Made by a program: the position numbers and the translations under genes
The notes under the pieces: model-generated
Told to the model about the DNA's origin: nothing
The model's database searches: none
The model's input: only the letters and a program-made list of their open reading frames with translations
Source: an archaeon
GTDB taxonomy: Archaea > Methanobacteriota > Methanobacteria > Methanobacteriales > Methanobacteriaceae
Length of the DNA stretch: 17,210 nucleotides
Assembly (NCBI GenBank): GCA_024409165.1
Contig: JAKSUE010000004.1
Span: 1-17,210 of the forward strand
Direction of reading: 5' to 3'
Part shown: one piece after another, positions 1-6,655 of the stretch
Position numbering within the stretch: the stretch's first letter is position 1
How the letters are laid out: each line of letters starts with the position of its first letter

Positions 1-891
1 ATTGTTATTGATTCTAGTAGTGTTTCTGGTGTTGTTAATGAGTCTATTTTGATTACTGGTACTGTTGTTGATTGTTATGGTAATGCTCCTCAAGGTAGTG
101 TTGTTATTACTGTTAATGGTGTTAATTTTACTGCTACTGTAAATGATGATAAAACATTTGAACTCTATGTAAATAGTAGTGTTGCTGGTTCTTGGGATGA
201 TTGTGTTGTTAATTTTGCAAGTGCTAATGAAAGTGTTTGGGCTAATTCTGAATCCAGTGAAACTGTTGATGTAACTGTTAATTCTTTAGTTCCTGTTATT
301 GTTATTGATTCTAGTAGTGTTTCTGGTGTTGTTAATGAGTCTATTTTGATTAGTGGTACTGTTGTTGATGATTATGGTAATGCACCTCAAGGTAGTGTTG
401 TTATTACTGTGAATGGTGTTAATTTTACTGCTACTATAAATAATGATAAAACCTTTAAACTCTATGTAAATAGTAATATTTCTGGTACTTGGAAAAATCT
501 TAATATTAAATTCATAACTGATAATTCCAGTATATGGAATGACACTATATTTAATTCAACTCCAGTCACTGTTAAAGTTAATAATTTAGACCCTATAATA
601 ACTATTAATAATCCTACAATCTCTACAAAAGTAGGTACTAATGCTTATTTAGAAGGTAATATTAAAGATAGTAAATATGGTCTTCCAGTATCCGGTAGTG
701 TTTATATTACTGTAAATGGTGTTAAATTTAATGCTACTGTTGATGCCCAAGGAAACTTCAAGATTCCTATAACTATGAATGTTGCAGGTACTTATAGTAA
801 ACTTCCTCTTAATTTTGTAAGTGCAGACAGTCATATTTGGAATAATGCAGTTACAAATAGTAGTAATTATGTTAAAATAGCATTTAGTAAA
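1..891 (+). repeat. Three tandem 297-bp (99-codon) repeats in the adhesin gene
   Basis: Repeat units start at 1, 298 and 595, exactly 297 bp apart. Units 1 and 2 are about 95% identical over their first ~174 bases (roughly nine differences) and then diverge abruptly in the remaining ~120 bases. Unit 3 is related at protein level but much more diverged in DNA. More units may lie to the left of the window. Confidence 0.85.
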
Positions 892-1503
892 TTACATACT
901 TATATTATTCCTAATTATAATGCTGATAATGACTACTTTGAACAATATCATGGTGAAGATATAATTCTTAACTTTACAGTTTATGATGAGAATAACAGCA
1001 CTGTTAAAGGTGGTTCAATTATTATTTGGATGGATGGTAATCCTTATAGGGTGACTGTTGATTCTGAAGGTAAAGCAAGTATAAATTGGACTGTTTTGGG
1101 TAATGGTCTTTATAATTATGTTATTGATTATGAGGGTTATGGAAATTATTATGATTCCTTTGATTTCTTTGATATAAATATTAAACCTATCCCTACAAAA
1201 ATTGTTATCGATAAAAACATTACTGGTATTTTAGGAGAACCTGTTGATATCAATTTAACTGTAATAAATACTATTAATAATAAACCAGTTAATGAAGGAA
1301 TCATTTATTTAGTTCTTCCAGATGGTGCGGAATATCCAATTGAACCAACAAATGGTGTATTTGTACTTCATATTGATGAATTAAATATAATTGGAGAAGA
1401 TACTATATACATTTCTTACTATGATATTGGAGGTTCATATTTATATTCCTATGAGGAATTTATTTGGAATGTAACACTTCCTCCAGCTTCAAAAGTAGAT
1501 TAA
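1..1503 (+). CDS. Adhesin-like surface protein with Ig-like repeats (5' end outside window)
   Basis: The frame is open from base 1, so the gene is cut at its 5' end; no start codon or signal peptide is visible. The 500 residues seen begin with three copies of a 99-residue beta-rich repeat (starting at bases 1, 298 and 595), each carrying a conserved ITVNGV segment. A different C-terminal region follows (about 900-1503) with two further Ig-like stretches, such as the part containing IIIWMDGNPYRVTVD. The composition is rich in N, S, T, V and G with many N-X-S/T sites and almost no cysteine, typical of the large adhesin-like proteins of Methanobrevibacter. It ends with TLPPASKVD; there is no LPXTG motif, no hydrophobic C-terminal anchor and no pseudomurein-binding repeat in the visible part. 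Anchoring must therefore come from the missing upstream part, or the protein is secreted. A role in cell-surface adhesion is inferred from the family; the ligand is unknown. Confidence 0.85.
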   Translation: MVIDSSSVSGVVNESILITGTVVDCYGNAPQGSVVITVNGVNFTATVNDDKTFELYVNSSVAGSWDDCVVNFASANESVWANSESSETVDVTVNSLVPVIVIDSSSVSGVVNESILISGTVVDDYGNAPQGSVVITVNGVNFTATINNDKTFKLYVNSNISGTWKNLNIKFITDNSSIWNDTIFNSTPVTVKVNNLDPIITINNPTISTKVGTNAYLEGNIKDSKYGLPVSGSVYITVNGVKFNATVDAQGNFKIPITMNVAGTYSKLPLNFVSADSHIWNNAVTNSSNYVKIAFSKLHTYIIPNYNADNDYFEQYHGEDIILNFTVYDENNSTVKGGSIIIWMDGNPYRVTVDSEGKASINWTVLGNGLYNYVIDYEGYGNYYDSFDFFDINIKPIPTKIVIDKNITGILGEPVDINLTVINTINNKPVNEGIIYLVLPDGAEYPIEPTNGVFVLHIDELNIIGEDTIYISYYDIGGSYLYSYEEFIWNVTLPPASKVD

Positions 1504-1520
1504 ATATAAAAATAGTTTTT

Positions 1521-1560
1521 TAGTCTGTAATATTTTTACAGACTATTTTTTTCTTTTTTC
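1521..1560 (+). terminator. Hairpin plus T-run terminator after the adhesin gene
   Basis: A perfect 10-bp inverted repeat (TAGTCTGTAA at 1521-1530, TTACAGACTA at 1536-1545) with a 5-base loop is followed directly by a T-rich run to 1559. It lies 17 bp after the adhesin stop codon. It closes the + strand transcript and separates it from the convergent leftward gene group; the leftward strand has no comparable T-run immediately after the stem. Confidence 0.8.
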
Positions 1561-1610
1561 AATGTTTTTAGCAGTAGATTGATTAATTCTTAAAATAATT
1601 TTTGTTATAA

Positions 1611-2135
1611 TTAGTTATCTACAATTAACTTTGTAGTTTTATCAATTAATACATCATCTATATGTATGTTTGTTAATTCTTTTTCTTCAATATTATATAT
1701 CTTTTTTAATATTGATTCATCGCTTTCTAAAACGGTATCTTTTCTTTCAAACATATCATTTAATGAATCAACTGTTTCATTTAAACAATCAATCATTACA
1801 ATTGCAATATTCATTTTTTCTTCTTTTAAACCAAGTATATTAAATGCTTTAGAAATTTGTCTTTGACCACTTGTTCTAAGTAAAATTTCAATACCTAAAT
1901 CTTTAGCTAAATTTTCTCCTCTTTCAAAAGATTTAATAGCATGAATAATACCATGTTCAAGATGTTTTTTTCCTGCAATAGCTTTAGCATCCATTAATTG
2001 TATTAATCCATTATCATTATTTTTTTCTTTTAAAGAGTTTACTTTATCTAATGTTTCACTAATACTTTGAATATCTGCTTCATATCCAAGTATTTTAACA
2101 TTTTCTAAATTAGCTAATTCTTTATTGTATTTCAT
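1611..2135 (-). CDS. cgi121: KEOPS complex subunit Cgi121
   Basis: This 174-residue protein matches the archaeal Cgi121 family in size and hallmarks. The central block (about residues 50-105) runs DAKAIAGKKHLEHG, then AIKSFERGENLAKDLGIE, then RTSGQRQISKAFNILGLKE; the SGQRQISKAF part is the most diagnostic. KEOPS (Kae1, Bud32, Cgi121, Pcc1) makes the t6A modification at position 37 of ANN-decoding tRNAs, and Cgi121 helps recruit the tRNA and supports Bud32. It is the last gene of a leftward group, 101 bp after leuA; that gap is AT-rich with an 8-bp inverted repeat, so either read-through or an own promoter is possible. The ATG start is preceded by only a weak ribosome-binding sequence. There is no visible functional link to its neighbours; other KEOPS genes are not in the window. 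Confidence 0.85.
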   Translation of the reverse strand: MKYNKELANLENVKILGYEADIQSISETLDKVNSLKEKNNDNGLIQLMDAKAIAGKKHLEHGIIHAIKSFERGENLAKDLGIEILLRTSGQRQISKAFNILGLKEEKMNIAIVMIDCLNETVDSLNDMFERKDTVLESDESILKKIYNIEEKELTNIHIDDVLIDKTTKLIVDN

Positions 2136-2236
2136 TTTATCATCTTTTATAATTAAAAATAGTTAAATAATCGTTAATAATTGTTAATAATCTATATTCA
2201 AGTAGTATGATATTTTAATAATTGAATATTTGTGAT

Positions 2237-3739
2237 TTATTTGTTTTGAATGTCAATTAATCTATTTACACCATTTAAATAAGCATTAATACTTGCATTA
2301 ATAATATCTGGGTCTGTAGCTCTTGCTGAGATGATTTTTTCATCTAATTTTAATTTAACAATTACATCAATTAATGCATCTGTACCACCTGTAATTGCAT
2401 CTACGTGGAATTCTTCAAGATCTACTTTAACAACATCATTGATTCCTTTATTTACCGCATTAATCGCTGCATCTACAGGTCCAATACCAACATCTGCTTC
2501 AATAATTTCATTATCATCAACAATGAGTTTAATTGAAGCTGTTGGACGTATTTTATTTCCAGATACGATGGTAACTTCTTCAAGTTTTATTTTATTTTCA
2601 TGATCAATTTCAAGGATTTGTTCAGCAATAGCTTCTAAATCAGTATCAGTAACTGTTTTTCCTTTATCTCCAAGTTCTTTTACTTTATTAAATATCTCTT
2701 GGGTTTGTTCTTCATTAGCTTCAATACCAAGTTCATTTAATCTACTTTGTAAACCACTTTTTCCAACATGTTTTCCAACAATAAATTTTCTTTTATGACC
2801 AACAAGTTCAGGAGTAATTGGTTCATAAGTAGCAGTATTTTTACTAACACCATCTGCATGAATTCCAGATTCATGTGCAAATGCATTTTCACCAACAATT
2901 GCTTTATTTGGTTGAAGATAAGCCCCAGTTAATCTTGAAACTAATTTTGAAGTGTTATAAAGTTGATTAATTTTAATATCCATATCATATTTTTTATCTT
3001 TAGTTATAGGGTCGATATATAATGTATTAAGGCCTAAAACAACTTCTTCAATAGCGGCATTACCTGCACGTTCTCCAATTCCATTAATAGTCCCGTGGAA
3101 TCTTTTAACTCCACCATCAATTGCAGATAATGTATTAGCTACAGCAAGACCAAAATCATTATGACAATGAGCACTTACAGGAACTCCAAGATTAATAAAT
3201 TCTTTATAAAATTTAAATGATTTAAGTGGACTAAGCATTCCAACAGTATCACAAGGACAAATTCTGTCAGCCCCTGCATCAATTGTAGCTTTAAATAATT
3301 CTTTTAAGTATTCAATATCTGTTCTTGTAGAATCTTCTGCTGAAAGTTCAACAGCTAATCCATGGTCTTTAGCATAACTTACAACACGTACTGCTTGATT
3401 AAGCATTTCACCTTGTGTTTTATTAAGTTTATATTTTAAATGTAAATCAGAAGTTGGTACTACAATATTTACAGCATCTACATCACATTCAAGACAATAA
3501 TCAATATCTTTTTCTAATGTTCTTGCAAAACTAACAATTTCTGCATTAAACCCTTGTGAAGTAATCTCTTTAATAGCTTCACGTTCACCCACTGATGTAA
3601 CTGCAGATCCTGCTTCTATAGAATTAACTCCTATTTCATCTAATTTAGTAGCTATTCTAAGTTTTTTATTCTTTGTTAAACTAATTCCTGGAGTTTGCTC
3701 TCCATCTCTTAATGTAGTATCTAATACTTCAATTTTCAT
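2237..3739 (-). CDS. leuA: 2-isopropylmalate synthase / (R)-citramalate synthase family
   Basis: This 500-residue protein belongs to the LeuA/CimA acyl transferases, which condense acetyl-CoA with a 2-oxo acid. Visible hallmarks are TTLRDGEQTPG (residues 8-18, metal ligand D12), HCHNDFG (191-197, ligands H191 and H193), GERAGNA (222-228, ligand N227), and a C-terminal regulatory domain (about 385-500) with VGIGPVDAAINAV and GGTDALIDV. Full length with the regulatory domain argues against homocitrate synthase AksA, which is shorter. From memory the sequence is close to the methanobacterial LeuA-annotated proteins (for example TGxYLQPNKAIVGENAFAHESGIH) but also to Methanocaldococcus CimA (EAGSAxTS), so leucine versus isoleucine pathway cannot be settled here. 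I chose ATG at 3739; a GTG three codons upstream lies inside a duplicated segment derived from the epimerase gene end and is unlikely to be the start. Confidence 0.8.
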   Translation of the reverse strand: MKIEVLDTTLRDGEQTPGISLTKNKKLRIATKLDEIGVNSIEAGSAVTSVGEREAIKEITSQGFNAEIVSFARTLEKDIDYCLECDVDAVNIVVPTSDLHLKYKLNKTQGEMLNQAVRVVSYAKDHGLAVELSAEDSTRTDIEYLKELFKATIDAGADRICPCDTVGMLSPLKSFKFYKEFINLGVPVSAHCHNDFGLAVANTLSAIDGGVKRFHGTINGIGERAGNAAIEEVVLGLNTLYIDPITKDKKYDMDIKINQLYNTSKLVSRLTGAYLQPNKAIVGENAFAHESGIHADGVSKNTATYEPITPELVGHKRKFIVGKHVGKSGLQSRLNELGIEANEEQTQEIFNKVKELGDKGKTVTDTDLEAIAEQILEIDHENKIKLEEVTIVSGNKIRPTASIKLIVDDNEIIEADVGIGPVDAAINAVNKGINDVVKVDLEEFHVDAITGGTDALIDVIVKLKLDEKIISARATDPDIINASINAYLNGVNRLIDIQNK

Positions 3740-3742
3740 TAA

Positions 3743-3840
3743 ATCCACTATCTCTTATCGTATTGTTTTTTAAACCATCTTACAGTTTCTTATCCACTAT
3801 CTCTTATCGTATTGTTTTTTAAACCATCTTACAGTTTCTT
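3743..3840. repeat. Perfect 49-bp tandem duplication at the epimerase/leuA junction
   Basis: Bases 3743-3791 and 3792-3840 are identical over 49 bp; identity stops exactly at both edges. The right copy encodes the last 13 residues and stop codon of the epimerase (complement, 3797-3840). The left copy is a non-coding echo that now separates the epimerase stop from the leuA ATG. Without it the two genes would be 8 bp apart instead of 57. Confidence 0.95.
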
Positions 3841-4738
3841 CAAGTTGTTCTTTAAATTTAGAACTATCAACTTCAAAATTAATATTTTTAAGATTATCAA
3901 CATTAGCTGCTGAATGTTTAATATCTCCTGGACGTTCATCTAAGTATTTTGCCTCAAGATCTGAGTCTAAAACCTCTTTTATAACATCATATAATTGATT
4001 AATTGTTATAGCATTTCCTGCTGCAACATTAACAACACCATTATAATCAGACTCACAAGCTTTAATATTAGCATTAGCAATGTCTTTTACAAAAATAAAG
4101 TCCCTACTTTGTTCACCATCACCAAAAATACATGCTTGTTCACCATGAATAAGTGAATGAATAAATTTAGGAATTACAGCAGCATATTGTGAATTTATAT
4201 CTTGTTTTGGTCCAAATACATTGAAATATCTAAGTGCTACATAATTAAGACCATAACTTTCATAAAAAGATTTTAAATATAACTCACAACTTGCTTTCTG
4301 ACAAGCATAAGGAGATAAAGGCATAAATGGTTCGGTTTCTTTAAGAGGCATATTTGGATTCTCACCATAAACTGCTGAAGAAGATGAGAAAACAACCTTT
4401 TTAATACCTTCTTCCTTAGCAGCAATTAATAATTTAACAGTTGCATCAATATTAGTTTCATTATAACTTAATGGTTCAGCCACACTTCCTGGAACACTTG
4501 CTAAAGCTGCTAAATGAAATATATAATCTTTACCTTCTAAAACACTATTTAAATCAACATCATTTAAATCAGCTTTAATAATCTCAAGATTCTCATGATT
4601 AGGATTTTCAAGATTTTCCATTTTCCCAGTAGATAAATTATCAATAATAGTCACTTTATTCTTATCAATAAGTTCCTCTACAATATGGGATCCAATAAAA
4701 CCCAATCCTCCAGTAACAACTATTTCCTTGCCTTCCAT
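3797..4738 (-). CDS. NAD-dependent UDP-sugar 4-epimerase (GalE/WbpP-like SDR)
   Basis: This 313-residue extended short-chain dehydrogenase/reductase shows the NAD-binding glycine motif TGGLGFIG (residues 9-16), the D33-NLSTG segment that binds the adenine ribose, SSSSAVYG (118-125) with the catalytic serine, and the catalytic pair Y144-x3-K148 (YACQK). FGDGEQSRDFIFVKD in the C-terminal half is typical of UDP-glucose/UDP-N-acetylglucosamine 4-epimerases and related dehydratases. The likely role is interconversion of UDP-hexoses or UDP-N-acetylhexosamines for surface polysaccharide, pseudomurein or glycoprotein glycans; the exact sugar cannot be read from sequence. It is the first gene of the leftward group with leuA and cgi121. 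A TATA-like element about 25-35 bp upstream suggests a very short leader. Its last 13 codons are duplicated just downstream. Confidence 0.8.
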   Translation of the reverse strand: MEGKEIVVTGGLGFIGSHIVEELIDKNKVTIIDNLSTGKMENLENPNHENLEIIKADLNDVDLNSVLEGKDYIFHLAALASVPGSVAEPLSYNETNIDATVKLLIAAKEEGIKKVVFSSSSAVYGENPNMPLKETEPFMPLSPYACQKASCELYLKSFYESYGLNYVALRYFNVFGPKQDINSQYAAVIPKFIHSLIHGEQACIFGDGEQSRDFIFVKDIANANIKACESDYNGVVNVAAGNAITINQLYDVIKEVLDSDLEAKYLDERPGDIKHSAANVDNLKNINFEVDSSKFKEQLEETVRWFKKQYDKR

Positions 4739-4761
4739 TATACCATGCCTTTAAAATAAAT

Positions 4762-4777
4762 TTTATAAATATATTTT
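4762..4777 (-). promoter_or_regulatory. TATA-like element for the epimerase group
   Basis: On the - strand the sequence AAAATATATTTATAAA reads as an archaeal TATA box with an A-rich upstream part. Its centre is about 30 bp before the ATG at 4738, so transcription would start close to the start codon, giving a short or absent leader. Confidence 0.5.
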
Positions 4778-4940
4778 GGATATTTTTATTAAAATATTAA
4801 TAAATATTTCATAATATTAAATTATATGTTTGAAGTCATATTTATTTTATATCATTATTTTGATAATTTTTTTATAATTTTTTCATATTTTATTAAAAAT
4901 ATTTTTTTATTTTTCAAAAAATTTAAATATCACAATTAAG

Positions 4941-4950
4941 TTATATAATA
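4941..4950 (+). promoter_or_regulatory. TATA box of a putative small RNA
   Basis: TTATATAATA preceded by an A-rich stretch fits the archaeal TATA/BRE pattern. A start about 25 bp from its centre would fall near 4970-4976, just before the long hairpin at 4983-5063. Confidence 0.5.
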
Positions 4951-4953
4951 GTG

Positions 4954-4974
4954 ATAAATTCAATTTGAATTTAT
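4954..4974. promoter_or_regulatory. 21-bp palindrome over the predicted start site, possible operator
   Basis: The arms are ATAAATTCAA (4954-4963) and TTGAATTTAT (4965-4974) around a single central T, a perfect 10+1+10 inverted repeat. It begins a few bases after the TATA box and covers the predicted transcription start, the usual place for an archaeal repressor to block polymerase. AT-rich palindromes arise easily by chance here, so position is the main argument. No known regulator consensus was recognised. Confidence 0.4.
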
Positions 4975-4982
4975 ATCGGAAT

Positions 4983-5063
4983 ATTACAGATTTGGTGGCT
5001 GTCTTAGTTTACCTCCCAAAAATCAAACTAATTTTATTTTTACACAGTCACCAAATCTCTAAT
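4983..5063 (+). ncRNA. Putative small RNA: long hairpin with anti-Shine-Dalgarno loop
   Basis: Bases 4988-5002 pair with 5044-5058 over 15 bp with a single G-U pair, and ATTA at 4983-4986 pairs with TAAT at 5060-5063 after one C-C mismatch. Inside, TTAGTTT (5004-5010) pairs with AAACTAA (5025-5031) and presents the 14-base loop 5011-5024, which starts ACCTCCC, the same core as the anti-Shine-Dalgarno end of 16S rRNA. The stem is much richer in G and C than its surroundings. A TATA box lies upstream and a strongly T-rich stretch downstream, so it looks like an independent gene rather than part of the ehaA leader, which has its own promoter. An open frame across it (4965-5186) shows no protein features. 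It does not fit C/D or H/ACA box RNAs. A short palindromic mobile element remnant is the main alternative. Confidence 0.5.
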
Positions 5064-5118
5064 CTTCTATTTTTATCTTGTTTTATTGTTTTTATTCTTA
5101 TTTTGAGGTTTTTTTTAT
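5064..5118 (+). terminator. T-rich terminator after the putative small RNA
   Basis: Immediately after the hairpin the + strand becomes almost purely pyrimidine, with several T-runs of four to eight. That matches intrinsic archaeal termination, which relies on T-runs. Confidence 0.45.
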
Positions 5119-5187
5119 TTTCTTATTTTTTAAAATTTATTAATAATTTTAATAAAGTGATGTTTTATATCTTTTTTCGTCTTTAAC

Positions 5188-5275
5188 ACAAGTAAAAAGA
5201 TTTATTTTTCTAATTATTTTCTAATTATTTTTAATTAATTTTTATAATTCGTTTGATACAAGTAAAAACATTTAT
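5188..5275 (+). repeat. Direct repeat of an 18-bp promoter-like element, 70 bp apart
   Basis: ACAAGTAAAAAGATTTAT at 5188-5205 and ACAAGTAAAAACATTTAT at 5258-5275 differ at one base; CGT also precedes each. The right copy runs into the ehaA TATA box. The left copy could be a second promoter (leader about 70 nt longer) or a second binding site for the same factor. Confidence 0.6.
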
Positions 5276-5280
5276 ATTAT
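5264..5280 (+). promoter_or_regulatory. Promoter of the eha operon
   Basis: AAAAACA followed by TTTATATTA reads as BRE plus TATA box. With a start 25-27 bp from the box centre the transcript begins at about 5300, right at the ehaA ATG (5302). No Shine-Dalgarno sequence precedes that ATG, which agrees with a leaderless start, whereas most downstream genes have one. Confidence 0.55.
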
Positions 5281-5301
5281 TTAATATATATATTATTAAA
5301 C

Positions 5302-5661
5302 ATGATTATAGAAGTTAGTGGAATTTCATTTTTATTAAATTATTTAGTTGCTATTATTGTATCTATTGTGGTGGCTTTAGTTTTAGGTTTACCACTTTTA
5401 CCAGATAAACCAAAACGTTTTTCTTGGGTTAATAGTGCTATTTATCCAACTCCTATTATTGCTTTAGGAGTTCTTGCAATTTTATATGCTTTAAAAATTG
5501 TTTGGATTTATGATGGTATGGTTTTAGCAGTTATTATTGGAATTCTTGCTGCTTTATTTGTCAAATATTTATTTTATTATGTATTTCCAAATCCTCCAAG
5601 TGTTGATTCTGAAATTAACAATGATAAGGATGGTAATGGTTTAGAGGGGGATAATTTATGA
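5302..5661 (+). CDS. ehaA: Energy-converting hydrogenase A subunit EhaA
   Basis: This 119-residue membrane protein has three predicted helices (about 9-33, 46-68, 71-95) and an acidic, soluble C-terminal tail (98-119). The segment LPLLPDKPKRFSW lies between helices 1 and 2. Identity rests on size, membrane topology and its place as first gene of an intact eha operon; small Eha membrane subunits have no individually proven function, but together they form the ion-translocating arm. The ATG at 5302 lacks a ribosome-binding site and sits about 25 bp after a TATA box, so it is probably leaderless. It overlaps ehaB by four bases (ATGA), which implies translational coupling. Confidence 0.75.
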   Translation: MIIEVSGISFLLNYLVAIIVSIVVALVLGLPLLPDKPKRFSWVNSAIYPTPIIALGVLAILYALKIVWIYDGMVLAVIIGILAALFVKYLFYYVFPNPPSVDSEINNDKDGNGLEGDNL

Positions 5662-6158
5662 ATTTAATTATTGGTTTAATTTTAGCAACAATTATTTCTT
5701 TTTTAAACTTTGTTATTATTGATACTTATTTTGGACTTCCTGAAGAACCTGGTGTTGTTGGGGCTGATAATGTAGGTCATTCAATTAAAAAGCGTGGTGG
5801 TGACTTAGCAGGTGGATTCTTCCAAGGAAACATTTTATGTTCTCCAGATGCATCTGCAGGAACTTTAATCGCTGCAATTGGTGTTTATGTTTTAGGTCTT
5901 GAAGGTGGTTTAATCGCTGCATTTTTAGTATTTATTGGAAATAGGTTATGTGCAGATCCGGGATATGCAGGAACCACAGGTGCTTTAACTATGACTGTAA
6001 TTGTTATGGTTTGTTCTTTATTCGGTTTAAGTCCTGAATTATTTATTGTAGGTATTGTAATAGCTATTTTCCTTGTTCAAGGTGTTCATCATCCAACAAG
6101 TACAAAAGCACTTGGAAAAATCGCTAAAGCATTTGGAAGATATACAAAATTAGAATAA
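5658..6158 (+). CDS. ehaB: Energy-converting hydrogenase A subunit EhaB
   Basis: This 166-residue membrane protein has an N-terminal helix (2-24), a polar loop with KKRGGDLAGGFFQGN (44-58), and about three more helices (66-95, 106-124, 127-142). A distinctive conserved-looking stretch is GNRLCADPGYAG (94-105). The polar loop and histidine pair near residue 144 are unusual for such a small membrane subunit and may face the quinone-like or ion channel region. It follows ehaA with a 4-base overlap; a GAGGGGGAT ribosome-binding sequence lies inside the end of ehaA. Assigned by order and topology. A 151-bp AT-rich gap follows. Confidence 0.75.
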   Translation: MNLIIGLILATIISFLNFVIIDTYFGLPEEPGVVGADNVGHSIKKRGGDLAGGFFQGNILCSPDASAGTLIAAIGVYVLGLEGGLIAAFLVFIGNRLCADPGYAGTTGALTMTVIVMVCSLFGLSPELFIVGIVIAIFLVQGVHHPTSTKALGKIAKAFGRYTKLE

Positions 6159-6199
6159 ATTAATTTGATGAAATTATTAATCAAAAATTAAATTAAAAT

Positions 6200-6238
6200 T
6201 ATATTTATCATATCATAAATTACAATTTTAAATTGTAA
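6200..6238 (+). promoter_or_regulatory. TATA-like element and 19-bp palindrome before ehaC
   Basis: TTATATTTA at 6200-6208 resembles a TATA box. About 12 bp later, TTACAATTT (6220-6228) and AAATTGTAA (6230-6238) form a perfect 9+1+9 palindrome over the expected start site. The layout echoes the one at 4941-4974, and both share ATAAATT shortly before CAATTT. An internal promoter for ehaC onward is possible. Confidence 0.3.
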
Positions 6239-6309
6239 ATTCTTAAAACTTTTATTAAAAAGTTAAAAATCAAAACTAAATAAATTAAATAAAAATAAAA
6301 GGTAAAAAT

Positions 6310-6597
6310 ATGTTAATAGAGATTATAGGTGTTATTATTGTTCTTATGGCTATTAGGGCTTTAATAACTAAGAATAGGGCAGAAAAATTACTTTATATTA
6401 ATGTAATTGATTTTGGTATTTCTGCAATTATTGCTTTATATATTAAAACACCTTTTGGTCTCTTAGTTGCAGCGGCATTTTTCATCACTTCAACTATAGG
6501 TTCAAATGCAATTGCTTATGTTTTAAATAAATTAGATGATGAAATTGTCCTTGATAATGAAATAGAAAATGGAGATGCAGTTCCTGAAGAAAATTAA
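6310..6597 (+). CDS. ehaC: Energy-converting hydrogenase A subunit EhaC
   Basis: This 95-residue protein has about three transmembrane helices (2-19, 28-46, 48-72), a basic segment TKNRAEK between the first two, and an acidic C-terminal tail (75-95). Size, topology and its position as third gene match EhaC. The tail, with repeated D and E, would lie on the cytoplasmic side if the first loop follows the positive-inside rule. A short AGGT-type ribosome-binding sequence precedes the ATG. It comes after a 151-bp gap with a candidate internal promoter, so it may be expressed partly apart from ehaAB. Confidence 0.7.
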   Translation: MLIEIIGVIIVLMAIRALITKNRAEKLLYINVIDFGISAIIALYIKTPFGLLVAAAFFITSTIGSNAIAYVLNKLDDEIVLDNEIENGDAVPEEN

Positions 6598-6655
6598 TTA
6601 TATATTTTAGTGAATAATGAGTTTTTAGGGAAATGGGAATTAAAATGTGGTTATT

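Noticed and set aside
1..891. CRISPR or satellite array
   Set aside because: The 297-bp units are in-frame coding repeats of a surface protein, without spacers.
3739..3748. GTG at 3748 as the leuA start
   Set aside because: It lies in the duplicated copy of the epimerase end, and the ATG at 3739 begins exactly where the family alignment should start.
4983..5063. C/D-box or H/ACA guide RNA, or a tRNA
   Set aside because: No C or D box pair, no ACA tail or pseudouridylation pocket (the internal loop is 1 versus 12 bases), and no cloverleaf or T-loop sequence.
4983..5063. Small palindromic mobile element
   Set aside because: Not excluded, but no target-site duplication is visible and the promoter and T-rich flanks fit an RNA gene better.
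4965..5186. A 73-residue open frame on the + strand
   Set aside because: It runs across the long hairpin and the T-rich tract; its translation is low-complexity F, I and L, with no ribosome-binding site.
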